From the NCBI GenBank assembly GCA_030704615.1, contig CM060734.1, positions 1,118,001-1,182,000 of the forward strand: 64,000 nt of DNA, read 5' to 3'. Below, one piece after another: positions 45,590-57,065 of this stretch. Within the stretch, counting starts at the first letter, position 1, and each line of letters begins with the position of its first letter. Both the position numbers and the translations under genes were made by a program. The stretch comes from Takakia lepidozioides (lineage: Eukaryota; Streptophyta; Takakiopsida; Takakiales; Takakiaceae). The notes beneath the pieces are model-generated. The model was not told the origin of the DNA, did no database searches, and saw nothing but the letters and a program-made list of their open reading frames with translations.

Positions 45590-47757
45590 TATAGTTTTAT
45601 TCTACAGGTAGGACTTAGATAGTGACCATAGCATCATGTACGACCACGGACCCCTGCACTAACCGCAGTCAGGTAGGCGGTTCAGTGAGCCCAACCTACA
45701 CCGCAACTTACCACGGCCTGCCGTCACCCTGACCGCGTGCGCTCAGGGCTCGTCATATAAATGGTGCGTCTGCAAGAGGTAAGTGAATAGTCAGGACTCC
45801 TTGTATTCCGAATATAAGGAAGATTAGACGTTTGTCATTCTCCTCTGGGATCTTGTTTTTACCTTACGTTTTATGTTTTGACTCGGGCAGGAAAAGACTG
45901 AGTGAACAATTAGGTACATTTAGATAAATTTCTCGCATTTGAGTTAAGCACAGGGCTAACTACATGAAGAGTTTTGAGTGGCAGTATGGCTGCACCATTG
46001 GCGCTCCCTCGCCAGGAGCATTCCTTTGAGTACCGGGTGATCGGACTTTATCGCATCATTTCTAGCACCAGGACTGGAGACGTACCTGGCCCCGAGGTCA
46101 TAGTGATTTGCAGGCTGATGCGACGACGCATCTTGACCATTGCAGAGGAGTATCGGGAGTATTGGATCTCCGCACGAGTTGGACCCCGAGGCCCCGGAGC
46201 CCGGACGGCCCCCATTGCTCATTTTTTTCGGTTCAACACTCGTTGGCCAGGCTGTTGCCAGCCACCCTTTCTTGCTTATATTCATTTTGATTCGGCCCTT
46301 GAGGTCCATCTTGCGTGGGCACCATCACCAACACCGTGTTGTACACGTGCAGTAGGGTCGCTAGGCGGTCCGCTCCGTTGAGGGAGTGTGTGGGGCGCAC
46401 TATTTGCGGACATCGCCCCGCCTTCGTAGACTGGTTGATTGGAGTCGGCCCAGGAGAGGACGGAGTCGAGAGTGAGCGCCTCCCACACCCGAGGAGGGCC
46501 TGCTGACCATTCTTGCCTCCTCGGTACTATCACCGAGGAACCACGCCATCAGCTCTTACTCGTGAGTTGATTTCATTTGGTTCATTAACGCTGCTAGGCA
46601 CAATTAGAGATTGCCCGGTAGAGAGTTCTTTTGTTGCATCACCTGCTGTAGCTCGTAGGACACTACCCCCGGACCCAGTTCGGTCAGTAGTTTTTCCTTT
46701 TGGTCAGGGTCCCTTTGGCACAGTTGCCTTGTTTACCGCCCCAAGTGGTACAGACTTCATCGCCTGGTTGTTCGGAGACAACCAAGGCAGGGAAGTGATG
46801 GTACACCCGTCGCGCACCTCACTTCGGTAAGCTCCCCTTCAAGTCATAGTTACTCGCTTTGATGCGCGCGCCTAACTCCCAATCTGGCCGCCGGGCCTTC
46901 TTGGAGCTTCGGCTGCTCACCGGGACATAACGGTCCCCCTTTATTCTTCCAAAAGACCCTCCACCAATTTGGGCCTAGTGGAAATTCCGTTTGGTAGATG
47001 GCAGTCCGGAATAGCTCCCCACTCCTTGGTCGCTTTCCGGCTTGCTCGCTTACTCACTAGTTTTTGGTCACCAACGGGCTTGCACCGTTCTCGGGGTTAC
47101 TACTCCCTACATATACTTCTGTGACTGTCTGCGGGGGTTTCACAAACAACCATGCCATTTTATGGCGAACCACCACGAAGACCCTCGACTCCCAGTGATG
47201 AGTCGCGGTGAGTCTTGGCCCACCCACCACGGCCCCATTGGACCGTGCTGAGTCCCAAGACTCCCCACGACTCCCACCACAAGGTCTCCGCCCCATGGTG
47301 AGTCCTATGCCACTCCCACTAAGTCTCGCTAAGCTACCACCACCCCTTGTGGAGCCACCCCCACCGCAACCCGGTGTGCGGGGCTCCACCTAGTGAGCGC
47401 CTCCGTCTCCTTGAGTGCCTTGGGCACTCAAGGGTGCTTCAACCCCAGTACCTATCGCTGCCACTGCCCCCACCACAGGGGCAACCCCTCCTGCGTCCCG
47501 ACCCCCTACCCTCAAGGCAAAGGGGCCGCGACACACACCCCTACCAACAGGGAGTCGATGTCCTCATCGACTTGTCCATTTTGTAGAAACGTACATCATA
47601 AAAGTTGTGGCGTCCCACATCAAGGAGTTTGTTTCCGTACCATGGCGTCCCATGGCAAAAGAACCAAACCCCACACTTGACTCTACTCTCCACTAGCTAG
47701 TTCGGCCGACTTCTTCCAAGTCGCGGCCAAGGGTGGAGCCTCTCAAGCCCCACCGAG
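45590..47757. other. Gene-poor stretch with LTR-like remnants
   Basis: A TATAAAT box near 45,747 precedes a leader-like segment and an unassigned plus-strand ORF (45974-46381, containing HSFEYRVIGLYRIISSTRTG). The block at 46,815-46,960 is homologous, in the opposite orientation, to 33,770-33,917. From 47.0 to 47.7 kb short ACTCCCAC-type and CCACCAC-type words recur. I see no gene here that I can support; retroelement leader or LTR debris is the likeliest content. Confidence 0.35.
46815..46960 (-). repeat. Inverted-homology block, copy B (LTR-like)
   Basis: Reverse-complement counterpart of 33,770-33,917, sharing CCGTTATGTCCCG, GAGCAGCCGAAGCTCC and TTAGGCGCGCGCATCAAAGC with scattered substitutions. 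The two copies face opposite directions 13 kb apart. Confidence 0.55.
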
Positions 47758-48408
47758 TGCACTCTTCTTGGCCTACTTCAAGGCCAAGGAACGATGCTCC
47801 CCGAGGATCGAATCGCCTTACTGCAACAACATTGCTTGCGATCGCTCATGATGCCGCTTTTGGCATCACTTTGAGAAAGGGTTCACCTTGAACCCTTTTT
47901 TACTAGGAAGATAACCTTGAACCAACCGTGCGCCCCAATCACTACAATTGGGTCCGCCTTGGAATGCTGGCCTGAGGTACGGGAACACACTGAAGCCGCA
48001 CTACGACTTCGTCCCGAGGCTACACGATTATAGTATGTGAACGGAAGCACATAGCTTCCGCGTTAGCCCGCACTACAAGGCAACCCCCTCGGTAGCGCAG
48101 TTATAGTACGCGCACGCGCCAGGTGCGCACTAGCACGTGAACTCCCAAAGACGGCGCAAGTTTCCTTGCCCCTCTGATGGGAATCACCCGATTTCAGCAC
48201 TGCGCAAACACACAATTAATCCAATTTACCTCTCCCACTTTTGTAAGCTAGCATGCATTCTACACACTAGCCAACCATACCATGCATCACCATTCCAAAC
48301 AAAATAGGAGGCGCAACATTTGGCAACCATTTCATTTATAACAAAATTTGTACAACACAAGTTTTTGCAATCGGATTCCTGAGCTAGCTAAGCCGGGCTA
48401 AGCATGCA
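47758..48408 (-). mobile_element. 3' LTR of chromovirus copy 1
   Basis: On the minus strand this 651-bp segment starts TGCATGCTTAGC directly after a purine-rich tract (GGGGGAGGAAA) and ends ...GAAGAGTGCA, giving TG...CA ends. It is closely similar along its length to 56,380-57,031. The purine tract adjoining the pol stop codon marks it as the 3' LTR. The outer boundary is less certain than the inner one. Confidence 0.7.
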
Positions 48409-48442
48409 TTTCCTCCCCCTCGATCCAAGGTTGATGTCCCCA

Positions 48443-49437
48443 TCAACGCTTCTTCCGCTTTTGAGGTCGCCCTTCAAAAGCTGCAACCGCCTCGGATGCG
48501 TTTCCCATTTCTGAGGCACGCACCCAAGTTGCCTCCACATGATAATAGCCATTCCATTTCACGAGATACTCCGTTTCTTGATTCTTGAACCTCCTCGACT
48601 TAAGCACTGCCTCCACCTCGTACTCAGGTTCATTTTCATGATCCAACAGCACAGGTGGCGGACGCAACACTTGATGCCGATTCGGACGCGCTTCATTTTT
48701 GAAGTAAGGCTTCAAAAGGGAGACGTGGAATATCGGATGCACCTTGCTGTTTGCCGGCAGCTCCAATTCATACACATCCTCATTCATAACCTTCCAGATG
48801 CGAAAGGGTCCCACATACGGAGGTACGAACTTCGGACTCACTTCCAGAGGTAGTCGGAAATTCTTGATGTTCAACCAGACCTCCGTGCCTGCCTCAAACT
48901 TAACTTCCCTCCGCTTCCGATTCGCCTGCCTTTCATATCGTTTCCTAGCTTTGGCAATGTTGTATTTTGCGAGCTTCAACAAACGCTCGCGTTCTTCTAG
49001 CACCGCCGCTGCTGCCGGTTCCTCAACATCCTGGGCGGCCCAACTTGTCGGCCCAATACAAAAGGGGAAACTCCCGTTGCGGAGTGTTTTGTGTTATTAT
49101 AACAGAACTCTGCCGCGTCCAAGTGCTGCACCCAATCTGATTGGTCTGCCGACACGTAATTCCGCAAGATCTGCTTCACCACGGAATTCACTCTTTCCGT
49201 TTGGCCGTCCGTCGTAGGTCGGAAGGCGGTGCTCATCTTGAGCCTCGTCCCCATCTTTTTCCAAAGTGCCCTCCAAAATTTACTCGTAAACTTTGGATCG
49301 CGGTCCGAGACAATATCCTTCGGGAGTCCATGATGCTTGAAGACGTGGGCGAAGTAAAGTCGGCCCGTCTCCTGCGCCGTTGCCGTCTCCTTGGTGAGGA
49401 TGAAATGTTCCATTTTACTGAACCTATCCACCACCGC
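48443..49437 (-). pseudogene. Chromovirus copy 1: integrase C-terminus and chromodomain
   Basis: The minus strand encodes the end of a Ty3 integrase (VVDRFSKMEHFILTKETATA, DIVSDRDPKFTSKFWRAL, AFRPTTDGQTERVN), a GPF module (PPYVGPFRIWKVMNEDVYEL) and a C-terminal chromodomain (EYEVEAVLKSRRFK, EYLVKWNGYYHVEATWVRAS) ending in a basic tail. A deletion of about 27 bp relative to copy 2, near 49,055, breaks the frame. Homology to copy 2 stops at about 49,437, where the cysteine-rich gene sequence starts, so RNase H, RT and gag are absent. The chromodomain would steer integration to methylated-histone chromatin. Confidence 0.85.
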
Positions 49438-49439
49438 AC

Positions 49440-50770
49440 CTAATGTACTTGACCCACAACTATTGGCAGACCAAAGCTTAAGGGATGTTGGAAGTCCAGT
49501 ATTGTCTCTCTCACCTTCTGTGGATGCAAGCCAAGATTCAGTTGCCTCTGACTTGCCCCTGGATGTTGTCGACGAAGGCGATGCCTTCATCAATGAGGAG
49601 ATTCCATATCCATTGCCTCGAGAAGCCACTTTTCTCAGCAATTGAGACCCAAATTATTCAGCTTCAAGCGGACATGGATTTTTCAAAGGCCCCAATCACT
49701 CTCCAAATGAAAATCATCTCAAGGCTATTTGGAGGGCAAGCTTGTGATGGCCCCACAGACTATGCCTCTATGGGACTGGGCCAACTACTTTCTATTGCAG
49801 GTTAACACTAGCAGTCCCCATCATGACACAAACCCTTATGCTTTTCACTGCCTACAAATTCATTTGTATTTTAAATTAACTATATCGGTTTCATTCCAAT
49901 GCAGGTGCTAACTCAGTTGAAGTCAATGCACCTACTTCTTGGCAACAACTATCCAAAACCTATGAAAAGCTTGGCATGCCCAAACCTGTTAGGTGGCGGG
50001 TATGCATAGGCAAGACAAACGAACCCCATGCCCCAGAGTCATTACTTCCAAGCTCAGAGGACGGTCCACATGTAGTTAAGTGTCGTTGTGGCAGGGGTGT
50101 CAAACGTAACTGTCCCATTTGTTGTGAAAACTGTTCAGTATGTGGAAACTTTCGAAAGGATACTCTGGGATTTGACTATCTATCCATTGCAGCTCAACTT
50201 GCAATGCAGTGCAAAAGCCCTACTCAAATTTTTGGAATTATGGCGTCATCGAGAAAACTAGCATCATAAAGCACGAGACTTCAAACCTGCCAACATTTCA
50301 CAGTTTTGGCATGGAGAAAAAATGAGAACCTGTCAGGCATTATGGGACCCATATAGCCAGTGGGAATTACCCGTCATATGCACTAATGATAATTGCAAGA
50401 TGGCGTTTCGTGCTTTTCCAGAGCCTTGCCCAGAGCTTGTACAAGGCTGGGATATTACATCACGTCAGTACAAATTCTATTGCCCTTCTTGTTCGACCCG
50501 TATTGTGTGTGCCAAACGAACTGAACAGGTACATCCAAATGCCTTGTAACTATGTTCTCAAAACATAGGCACCATTTCTAAGTTGTTGTGCAAGCTTTTT
50601 GTTGTTCTTCATAATTACGAATAACTTTGTTTTTACTTTTGTAGGTCTAAGTTGTTTTGCAAGCTTTTTGTTGTTCTTCATGGTTACGAATAATTTTTTT
50701 TTTACTTTCGTAGGGGGACCTACGTAATTTTGCTCTTGCAGCACATTGGGATGTGTCAACTGGATTTTGA
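49440..50770 (+). CDS. Unrecognised cysteine-rich spliced gene
   Basis: Plus-strand coding starts abruptly at the chromovirus junction (LDPQLLADQSLRDVGSPV, acidic) and shifts frame near 49,640. It continues through PITLQMKIISRLFGGQACDG to a donor G|GTTAAC at 49,801, and resumes after ...CCAATGCAG (49,904) with TSWQQLSKTYEKLGMPKPVR. A cysteine cluster follows: CRCGRGVKRNCPICCENCSVC (50,080-50,145). After a T-run frameshift and a TAG at about 50,266 come FWHGEK, WDPYSQWELPVICTNDNC and YKFYCPSCSTRIVCAKRTEQ, then an intron (50,529-50,713) and a last exon GDLRNFALAAHWDVSTGF plus TGA. Two or three zinc-binding modules are likely. I do not recognise the family. It may belong to a DNA transposon that carries cysteine clusters, but no transposase core is visible. 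The 5' end is missing. Confidence 0.5.
50577..50714 (+). repeat. 69-bp tandem duplication that duplicates a 3' splice site
   Basis: Two copies (50577-50645 and 50646-50714) start TCTAAGTTGTT and end TTTTACTTT(T/C)GTAGG. Each supplies a pyrimidine tract and an AG acceptor inside the last intron of the cysteine-rich gene. Only the second joins in phase to the final exon. Confidence 0.75.
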
Positions 50771-50774
50771 TGCT

Positions 50775-50993
50775 AGTTAAATTAACTAGTTCACTAGTTA
50801 ATGTGAAACTAGTTAGTATGAAACTATTTAGTTTAAGATAGCTAGTGCGAAACTAGCTAGGAAATAACTAGTTGTTGTATTGACACTTGAGTTTGCCCAA
50901 GTGCCAATCCAGGGGCCAAAGTTAATAATGGGCCTTGGGAGGAGTTAAGCGTAAGACGCGGTGAGGCTCATCTCTTTCGAGTTGAGCCTCACC
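50775..50993. repeat. AACTAGTTA repeats and an 11-bp hairpin
   Basis: Irregular copies of AACTAGTTA and GAAACTAGTTAGT fill 50,775-50,880. A perfect inverted repeat GGTGAGGCTCA (50960-50970) and TGAGCCTCACC (50983-50993) follows around a 12-base loop. The remaining 51.0-52.6 kb holds no gene I can support. Confidence 0.5.
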
Positions 50994-52599
50994 ACATCTC
51001 GCAGCTTAGCTATGGCGTTGTGTACGGTTGATACCCCAGAGCCTTGGGGTGCAGTGGGCTTAACCAAGTATGATGATTTTTGTGTGTCATTATCACTCGA
51101 GAGAGATGGCTTGTGTCTTTTAGTGCGAGATATGAGTCTTAGTTAGCACTAGTGTTTTGTTTTTGTGTATGAAACTTCCTTAAGATGTCAGCTCAGTTGA
51201 GTGAGTGGAAAAAATTAGCAGTTGAAGGCATTACTCGTGTCGAGGAAACCTGTAGTTAAGAGAAAAATGAAATTTTGAGAAGAAAGATTGGTTTGTTTAC
51301 GTGCTTAGCTGCTGATTTCTCTGTGACGGAAGTGATGAAACTGAATACAGATGGCATGTGAGCAATATCGATGGAGTTTCAGCACCGTAACAAGTGAGCA
51401 AGTGACGAAGAGATGAGGCAGTCTGCAACTCCTAGGTTGGGAAAGTGCAGCCTGGAGGCATTAACTATTTTGTGCAGGCACGATATGTGTAGACAATGGC
51501 CACTTCATATTGACTAGTATCGGCTCGCGGACAGCTTTACTGTTGTATGATAAACCAGCGACGTATGATGAACCAGCGAGTTGCCGAAGAAGAGGAAGGC
51601 AGTATCGAGGGCAACAGCTCGCTCAATCACGAACGTCAGAATTTGATTCAACTGGAGGTGGTGAACGACTGAGTCAGGTTTGTGTATGATGTTCAAGTGC
51701 TAAGAAATGCCCAAAGGAGCAAACTGGAGAGGATCTGCTTATAGAATTCAGGCGGGCTGCTGGTGGAGATCCCAACTTGGCTATGTGTTTTACCTTAAGG
51801 CTTAGAGTCTTGATACTGGTTGGTCAATAACGGAATGACCTCTGGCACAAATCTGAAGCATGAAAAGGAAGGAAGCTGCTAGTAGATGTTTGTAGCAGTT
51901 GCACATGCTACCCTTTGAATACTATGGAGAAGAGATGAAACTGCCGCTAACGCTTCAGCGCAAAGACAAGCTGCAGGATCTTGTTCATGACATATATTCT
52001 CTAAATGCTTGTTTCTACAAGGTTGAAGGGACCTGATCTGAAAGGGGCATGATCTGCATTCGTGCCTACTTGCACATGAGTAATCATATGCCACTTCAAT
52101 GGTGAAATCGCACAATGATGAACAGATTTTGGGTGTTCAGGTGCCGTTGGTGTTAGGTGCAATAGGGCATTGAAAATGTAAGGGCTGGAACCAGATGACC
52201 AGCAACACCCTAGCAACGCTCCGAATGGTGTAGCCGTTGCTGCCAAGCCGTGTTGGAACCAGCTCATGACCTGCAACATCTAGCCTATAATATGCCAGGG
52301 ATAAGCCACACGGAAGAGTATCTGCAAGGGTTGATGTTAGCCGATCTTGTAAGCTAGGAAGCTGATAATAACACATGACGGGGCTGACCGCAACGTAGCC
52401 AGTTGGTTGGCGTCGATATGTTTACAAGGTACTTGCAGGCTGGTGCTTAAAAACCACAATGACAAGCAGAATATGGAGTGGCTTACTGGTAACTGAGTTA
52501 GCAAATACAATGAAAAGCCGCCACTCAAGTTGATGGCTGTTAAGAACAAGAAGAAGCAGGGAGCGGCAGTGTCTCGGTAGAGCAACCTGACGGTAGAGA

Positions 52600-54137
52600 T
52601 GTGAAGAGAAGTGGAGCACGGTGTGAGGCCTATGCAACTCCGACCACTACCCTATATCCATCTCCCTCCCACCGTCCCTCGTCCCTTTCCGACCCCTTCT
52701 GGATATACTCACCCCACCCCCACAGCCGCGGATCCTTTCACCTATACCACAGTGCAATATCACAGCCTTCCAAAAACACTTCCAACCTGCCTCCTATAAC
52801 TTCATACACAAAATATCCCCAAATGCTGTTAGATACCAACCTTCCCCCCACCGAAGCCTGGGCCATAACTGAAAACCTACTTACAGCCACTATGCAAGAA
52901 ATGACAAAAAGCATTCTGGCTACGTGATCCTCTCCCCCTGACCTCCCACAAACTACTCGATGGCTATCTCACCCACACCCAAAAACGCGAATGGACTCTA
53001 CACCTCAACATCTAATATCACTCCATTAGACGCGCCCTCTCCATCACTCCTACTCGCCCAACCCCCTCATATAACAATTGGCAAGTCGACCCACGTATTA
53101 CTGCCTTGAACACCCTACCAATATGCCAACCATTAATGCATCCCCCCACAAACCCGCTTGCTCTCCCCCAGTGGACTGCCTCTCTCTCCAAGATTGAAAG
53201 AGATGCCCAAAAAGCTGTATATGCCATCACAAAGCATAAAGCCACCGAAAACCACAAAAAATTCGTCACTTCCTTTGGAAAGCTACTACACGACCACCCC
53301 AAAAGAGCTCACAAAGCCATCTTCAACCCCGCAATCAACCCACCTATCGACTGCATCAAACACAGATTTGGCCATATGTTAACCCACCCTGAGGATATTA
53401 GACATGAAATTTGGCTACAAGCTTCTGACTCATACACACCTACGGTCAATAACTGCTTGCACCCTAACCTACACCAACACAACTGTTTATGTAAAGTAAA
53501 ACACTACCCATGACACGATCTTGATGGCTTCTCACTTGAAAAGCGAGGCCAACCCGAGGACCTATTCAACTCATGCCTAAAAGCTCTTTCTCAATCAAAA
53601 GCCCCGGGCCCGGATCTAATCCCCAACGCCATCCTACAAGCACTTGACCCCCCGTTCCATTCTCTCCTCTTTAATTTTTTTCAACTTTGCTACCTACTTC
53701 AACGTATCCCACTCTCGTGGAAACATAGCCGAACCATTCTATTATTCAAAAAAGATGACCCAACAGATCTAAGTAATTACAGACCAGTAGCCCTCGCCAA
53801 CACTATCTATAAATTATTCACCAGTACCCTAACAAGGATGTTGTCTAATTTCGGAACACCAGATTTTAAGTGACCCCCAAGAAGGGTTCCGGGCCACACG
53901 AAGCACAATCCGTCAGATACAATACGTTATCTCCGCCCTAGAAGACGCCAAGCTTACCAAACAAGACATCTACCTCCTCTATATCGACTTAAAAAATGCC
54001 TTCGGCTCTCTGGACCACCCTAGATTATTGGCCATCATGTCGGATCTAGGTTACCCCACCGACGCCATCCAACTCATCGGTAACATCTACACCAACAACA
54101 CCACAGAATATTCTGGTTCCTACTATGGCTCCAACCC

Positions 54138-54171
<34 letters not shown>

Positions 54172-56370
54172 TCCCATCCTAAGCGGCACCATCCAAGGGG
54201 ACACGTTGAGCCCCTATCTCTTCATTATCTTCCTTGAACCATTACTAAGATAGCTCGCCCGAGGCAACTTAGGATAACAATACAACACCTCTACGTCTAA
54301 CAAAATATCCGCAGCCGCTTACGCAGACGACCTCACTATCCTAGCACACAAGCCACAACATCTCAACCGCCAGGTCGATAAACTCTCCCGCTTTAACCAA
54401 TGGTCAGGCATGGAACTGAGTCTTCACAAATGTGCGGTCACTGCAGCCACACATAATAGCAAATTCACTAAATCTACGATCGCCTCCCACTGCAAGCTCC
54501 ACATCCGTTACCAACAAAAACATTTTCCCTTCTTAGGTCCAGATGAACCCTACACATACCTAGGCATCCAACTAGTCCCATCGCTTACCTAGAATATCCA
54601 AAAGCAAACAACCCTCTCTAAACTAACAAGAGCCTAGCCCTTCTCAAATCCCCCATTCGTCCCAAACTAGCTATCATCCAACAAGTCCTCCATCCACAAA
54701 TCCAATACGCCTTTCATGCAGCCCCCTTTTCCGTGCCTGACATTAGACAGCTGGACAAAAATATTATCCAACTCACCAAACGTATATGTGGCTTACCTAC
54801 CAGTACCCCCAACGTCCTCACTCAGCTCCCCCAAGACAATTATGGCATAGGATCCACTCCCCTTATTACCTCATATGCATGCACACTTGGTACACAACTC
54901 CTAGAAGCCCTCAACGACCCGGGTCGTCTAGGGCTCATTTTCCACCCACCGCCCGCACCCTCTTTCTCCTGTGCCAAATGAAAATAAGCATCCAAACTGA
55001 TCTTCCTGGCTATCCCACCTCCATATCACCACTTGAACGCGATTGGAACAATAGCCCCTCTTCATCACAATTTGAAATCTCACATCCTAAACAGAAAAAA
55101 CACATCCTCGCCTACTTCAAAGCTCGACATATCACTAACTTTGCCCAATTCACCACTACGGATGGACACCGGCTCCTAACCTCAAGTCAATTCACCTTAA
55201 AACACTCACAGGCCACGATTAAGACACGTCGCTATCTACTCCATCTGCGTCTCCTCTTTTGCCACCCATCTGCCTCCTGCACCTTACAATGTGATATGCC
55301 ATGCAAGCTCTACTCGCACAATATCCAAGACCTCCTCCCGGAATTCAAAACAGCGCCAGCCCCATCAACCCCCCAGTCTATACCCCCCCCCCCCCCCCCC
55401 CCCCCCCACCCCCTCACCGCACCTCCCTGTATGTCACCGACATCACCTAACAGACATCAACAATCACCCCCTATATCCCAATTGTCGCCCACTCCACCAC
55501 TGTACCCCCACCTACCAGACCCAGACCACCCCGAGGCCTTTGTCATTGAAGCTATCCTCGACATCAAAACCCAAACATCATTTGATGCCTTCGGAGCGAT
55601 ATGTGTTGATACATATTATTTATGTAAATGGGAGGGATTCCCAGCAGAAGATAACACATGGCAAATTGAAGACGACCTCTTTGGATCACATGACGACTGT
55701 GACCCGGTTCATAACCGCACTCTCCTCATCAGATTCCACAAAACCACAAACACCACCCATGTAAGGTACACCCACCAACATCATGTCTCGCAAACCCAAT
55801 CCACTGACACCCGCTACATCAGCCAACCACTAGCCACTCCTAATATACAAATACACATCACCGAATGCAACCCAGACAAAGATATTATACCCGGCCACCC
55901 ATTAATATGCCCCAGCACCTCACAATCCAACATTTACACAATCAGCGGTAGTTTTGCCGGATCAATTCCCAATGTCCGGCTTGCCTGGCTTTGGTATAAA
56001 TATTCCACCTCTGACACACATAATAGCCAGCTACAGCCTCCAAAATAAGACTTTGCCACAGAGATCAGCTGGCTTCTTAACCGATACCTTGGCAATACCC
56101 CCGCTAAGAAGCCCCGTAATCTCAACAAACTGGCGCAAGCCTACTCCCATACTACCCTCCCCCCAGACATCCTCAAACTCCTCATCGCCTCATTTCAGTT
56201 GGCTCACTCATATTACTCCAGCCCACTAACCTGCCCCATGGAGCTCTCCACATACAGCAACCCACATCCACGTGACCGTATATTCGGTGCTTTAGGAACC
56301 GCTACCCAGCACACATGGACAGGAGGAGCCTCACTCACCCGCTCGCAGGGCCACTTGCACGAGGCCCTGC
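52600..56370 (+). pseudogene. LINE with RT, chromodomain and possible methyltransferase-like tail
   Basis: The plus strand carries a non-LTR reverse transcriptase: KAPGPDLIPNAIL (53.6 kb), LLFKKDDPTDLSNYRPVALA, LLYIDLKNAFGSLDHPRLLA (53.97 kb), a stretch broken by a C29 run (54140-54168), GTIQGDTLSPYLFIIFLEPL (54.19 kb) and the catalytic AAYADDLTIL (54.31 kb). After a post-RT region and a C25 proline linker comes a chromodomain (VIEAILD, YYLCKWEGFPAEDNTWQIED; 55.54-55.75 kb). Beyond another frameshift lies FATEISWLLNRYLGN and then PMELSTYSNPHPRDRIFGAL (56.05-56.33 kb). No apurinic endonuclease was recognised upstream. Frameshifts and stops make it inactive. It ends where the chromovirus LTR begins. 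Confidence 0.75.
54140..54168 (+). repeat. C29 homopolymer inside the LINE RT
   Basis: A run of 29 C bases replaces coding sequence between RT motifs, and a second run of 25 C lies at 55383-55407 in the proline linker before the chromodomain. Length errors here would create apparent frameshifts. Confidence 0.9.
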
Positions 56371-56379
56371 TCCTCCCAG

Positions 56380-57031
56380 TGCACTCTTCTTGGCCCACTT
56401 CAAGGCCAAGGAACGATCCTCCCCGAGGATCGAATTGCCTTACTGCAACAACATTGTTTGCGACCACTCATGATGCCGCTTTCGGCATTACCTTGAGCAA
56501 GGGTTCACCTTGAATCCCTTTTTGACTAGGAAGATAACCTTGAACCAATCGTGCGCCCCAATCACTACAATTGGGTCCGCCTTGGAATGCTGGCTTGCGG
56601 TACGGGAACACGCCGAAGCCGCACTACGACTTTGTCCCGAGGCTACACGATTATAGTACCTGAATGGAAGCACGTAGCTTCCGCATTAGCCCGCACTACA
56701 AGGCAACCCCCTCGGTAGCGCAGTTATAGTACGCGCACGCGTCAGGTGCGCACTAGCACGTGAACTCCCAATGAAGGCGCAAGTTTCGTTACCCCTTGGA
56801 TGTGAGTCACTCGATTTTGGCACTGCGCAAACACACGATTAACCCAATTTACCTCTCCCACTTTTGTAAACTAGCATGCATTCTACACACTAGCCAATCA
56901 TACCATGCATCACCATTCCAAACAAAATAGAACGCACAACATTTGGAAACCATTTCATTTATAACAAAATTTGTACAATGCAAGTTTTTGCAATCGGATT
57001 CCTGAGCTAGCTAAGCCGAGCTAAACATGCA
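56380..57031 (-). mobile_element. 3' LTR of chromovirus copy 2
   Basis: A 652-bp counterpart of 47,758-48,408 with the same TG...CA ends, the same adjacent purine tract and scattered point differences. It abuts the 3' end of the LINE. No matching 5' LTR lies in the window because the element is cut at 59,751. Confidence 0.7.
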
Positions 57032-57065
57032 TTTCCTCCCCCATGCTCCAAGGTTGATGTCCCCA

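Noticed and set aside
45974-46381. 135-codon plus-strand ORF as a Gag protein
   Set aside because: No zinc knuckle, no capsid signature and overlapping open frames; left as unassigned.
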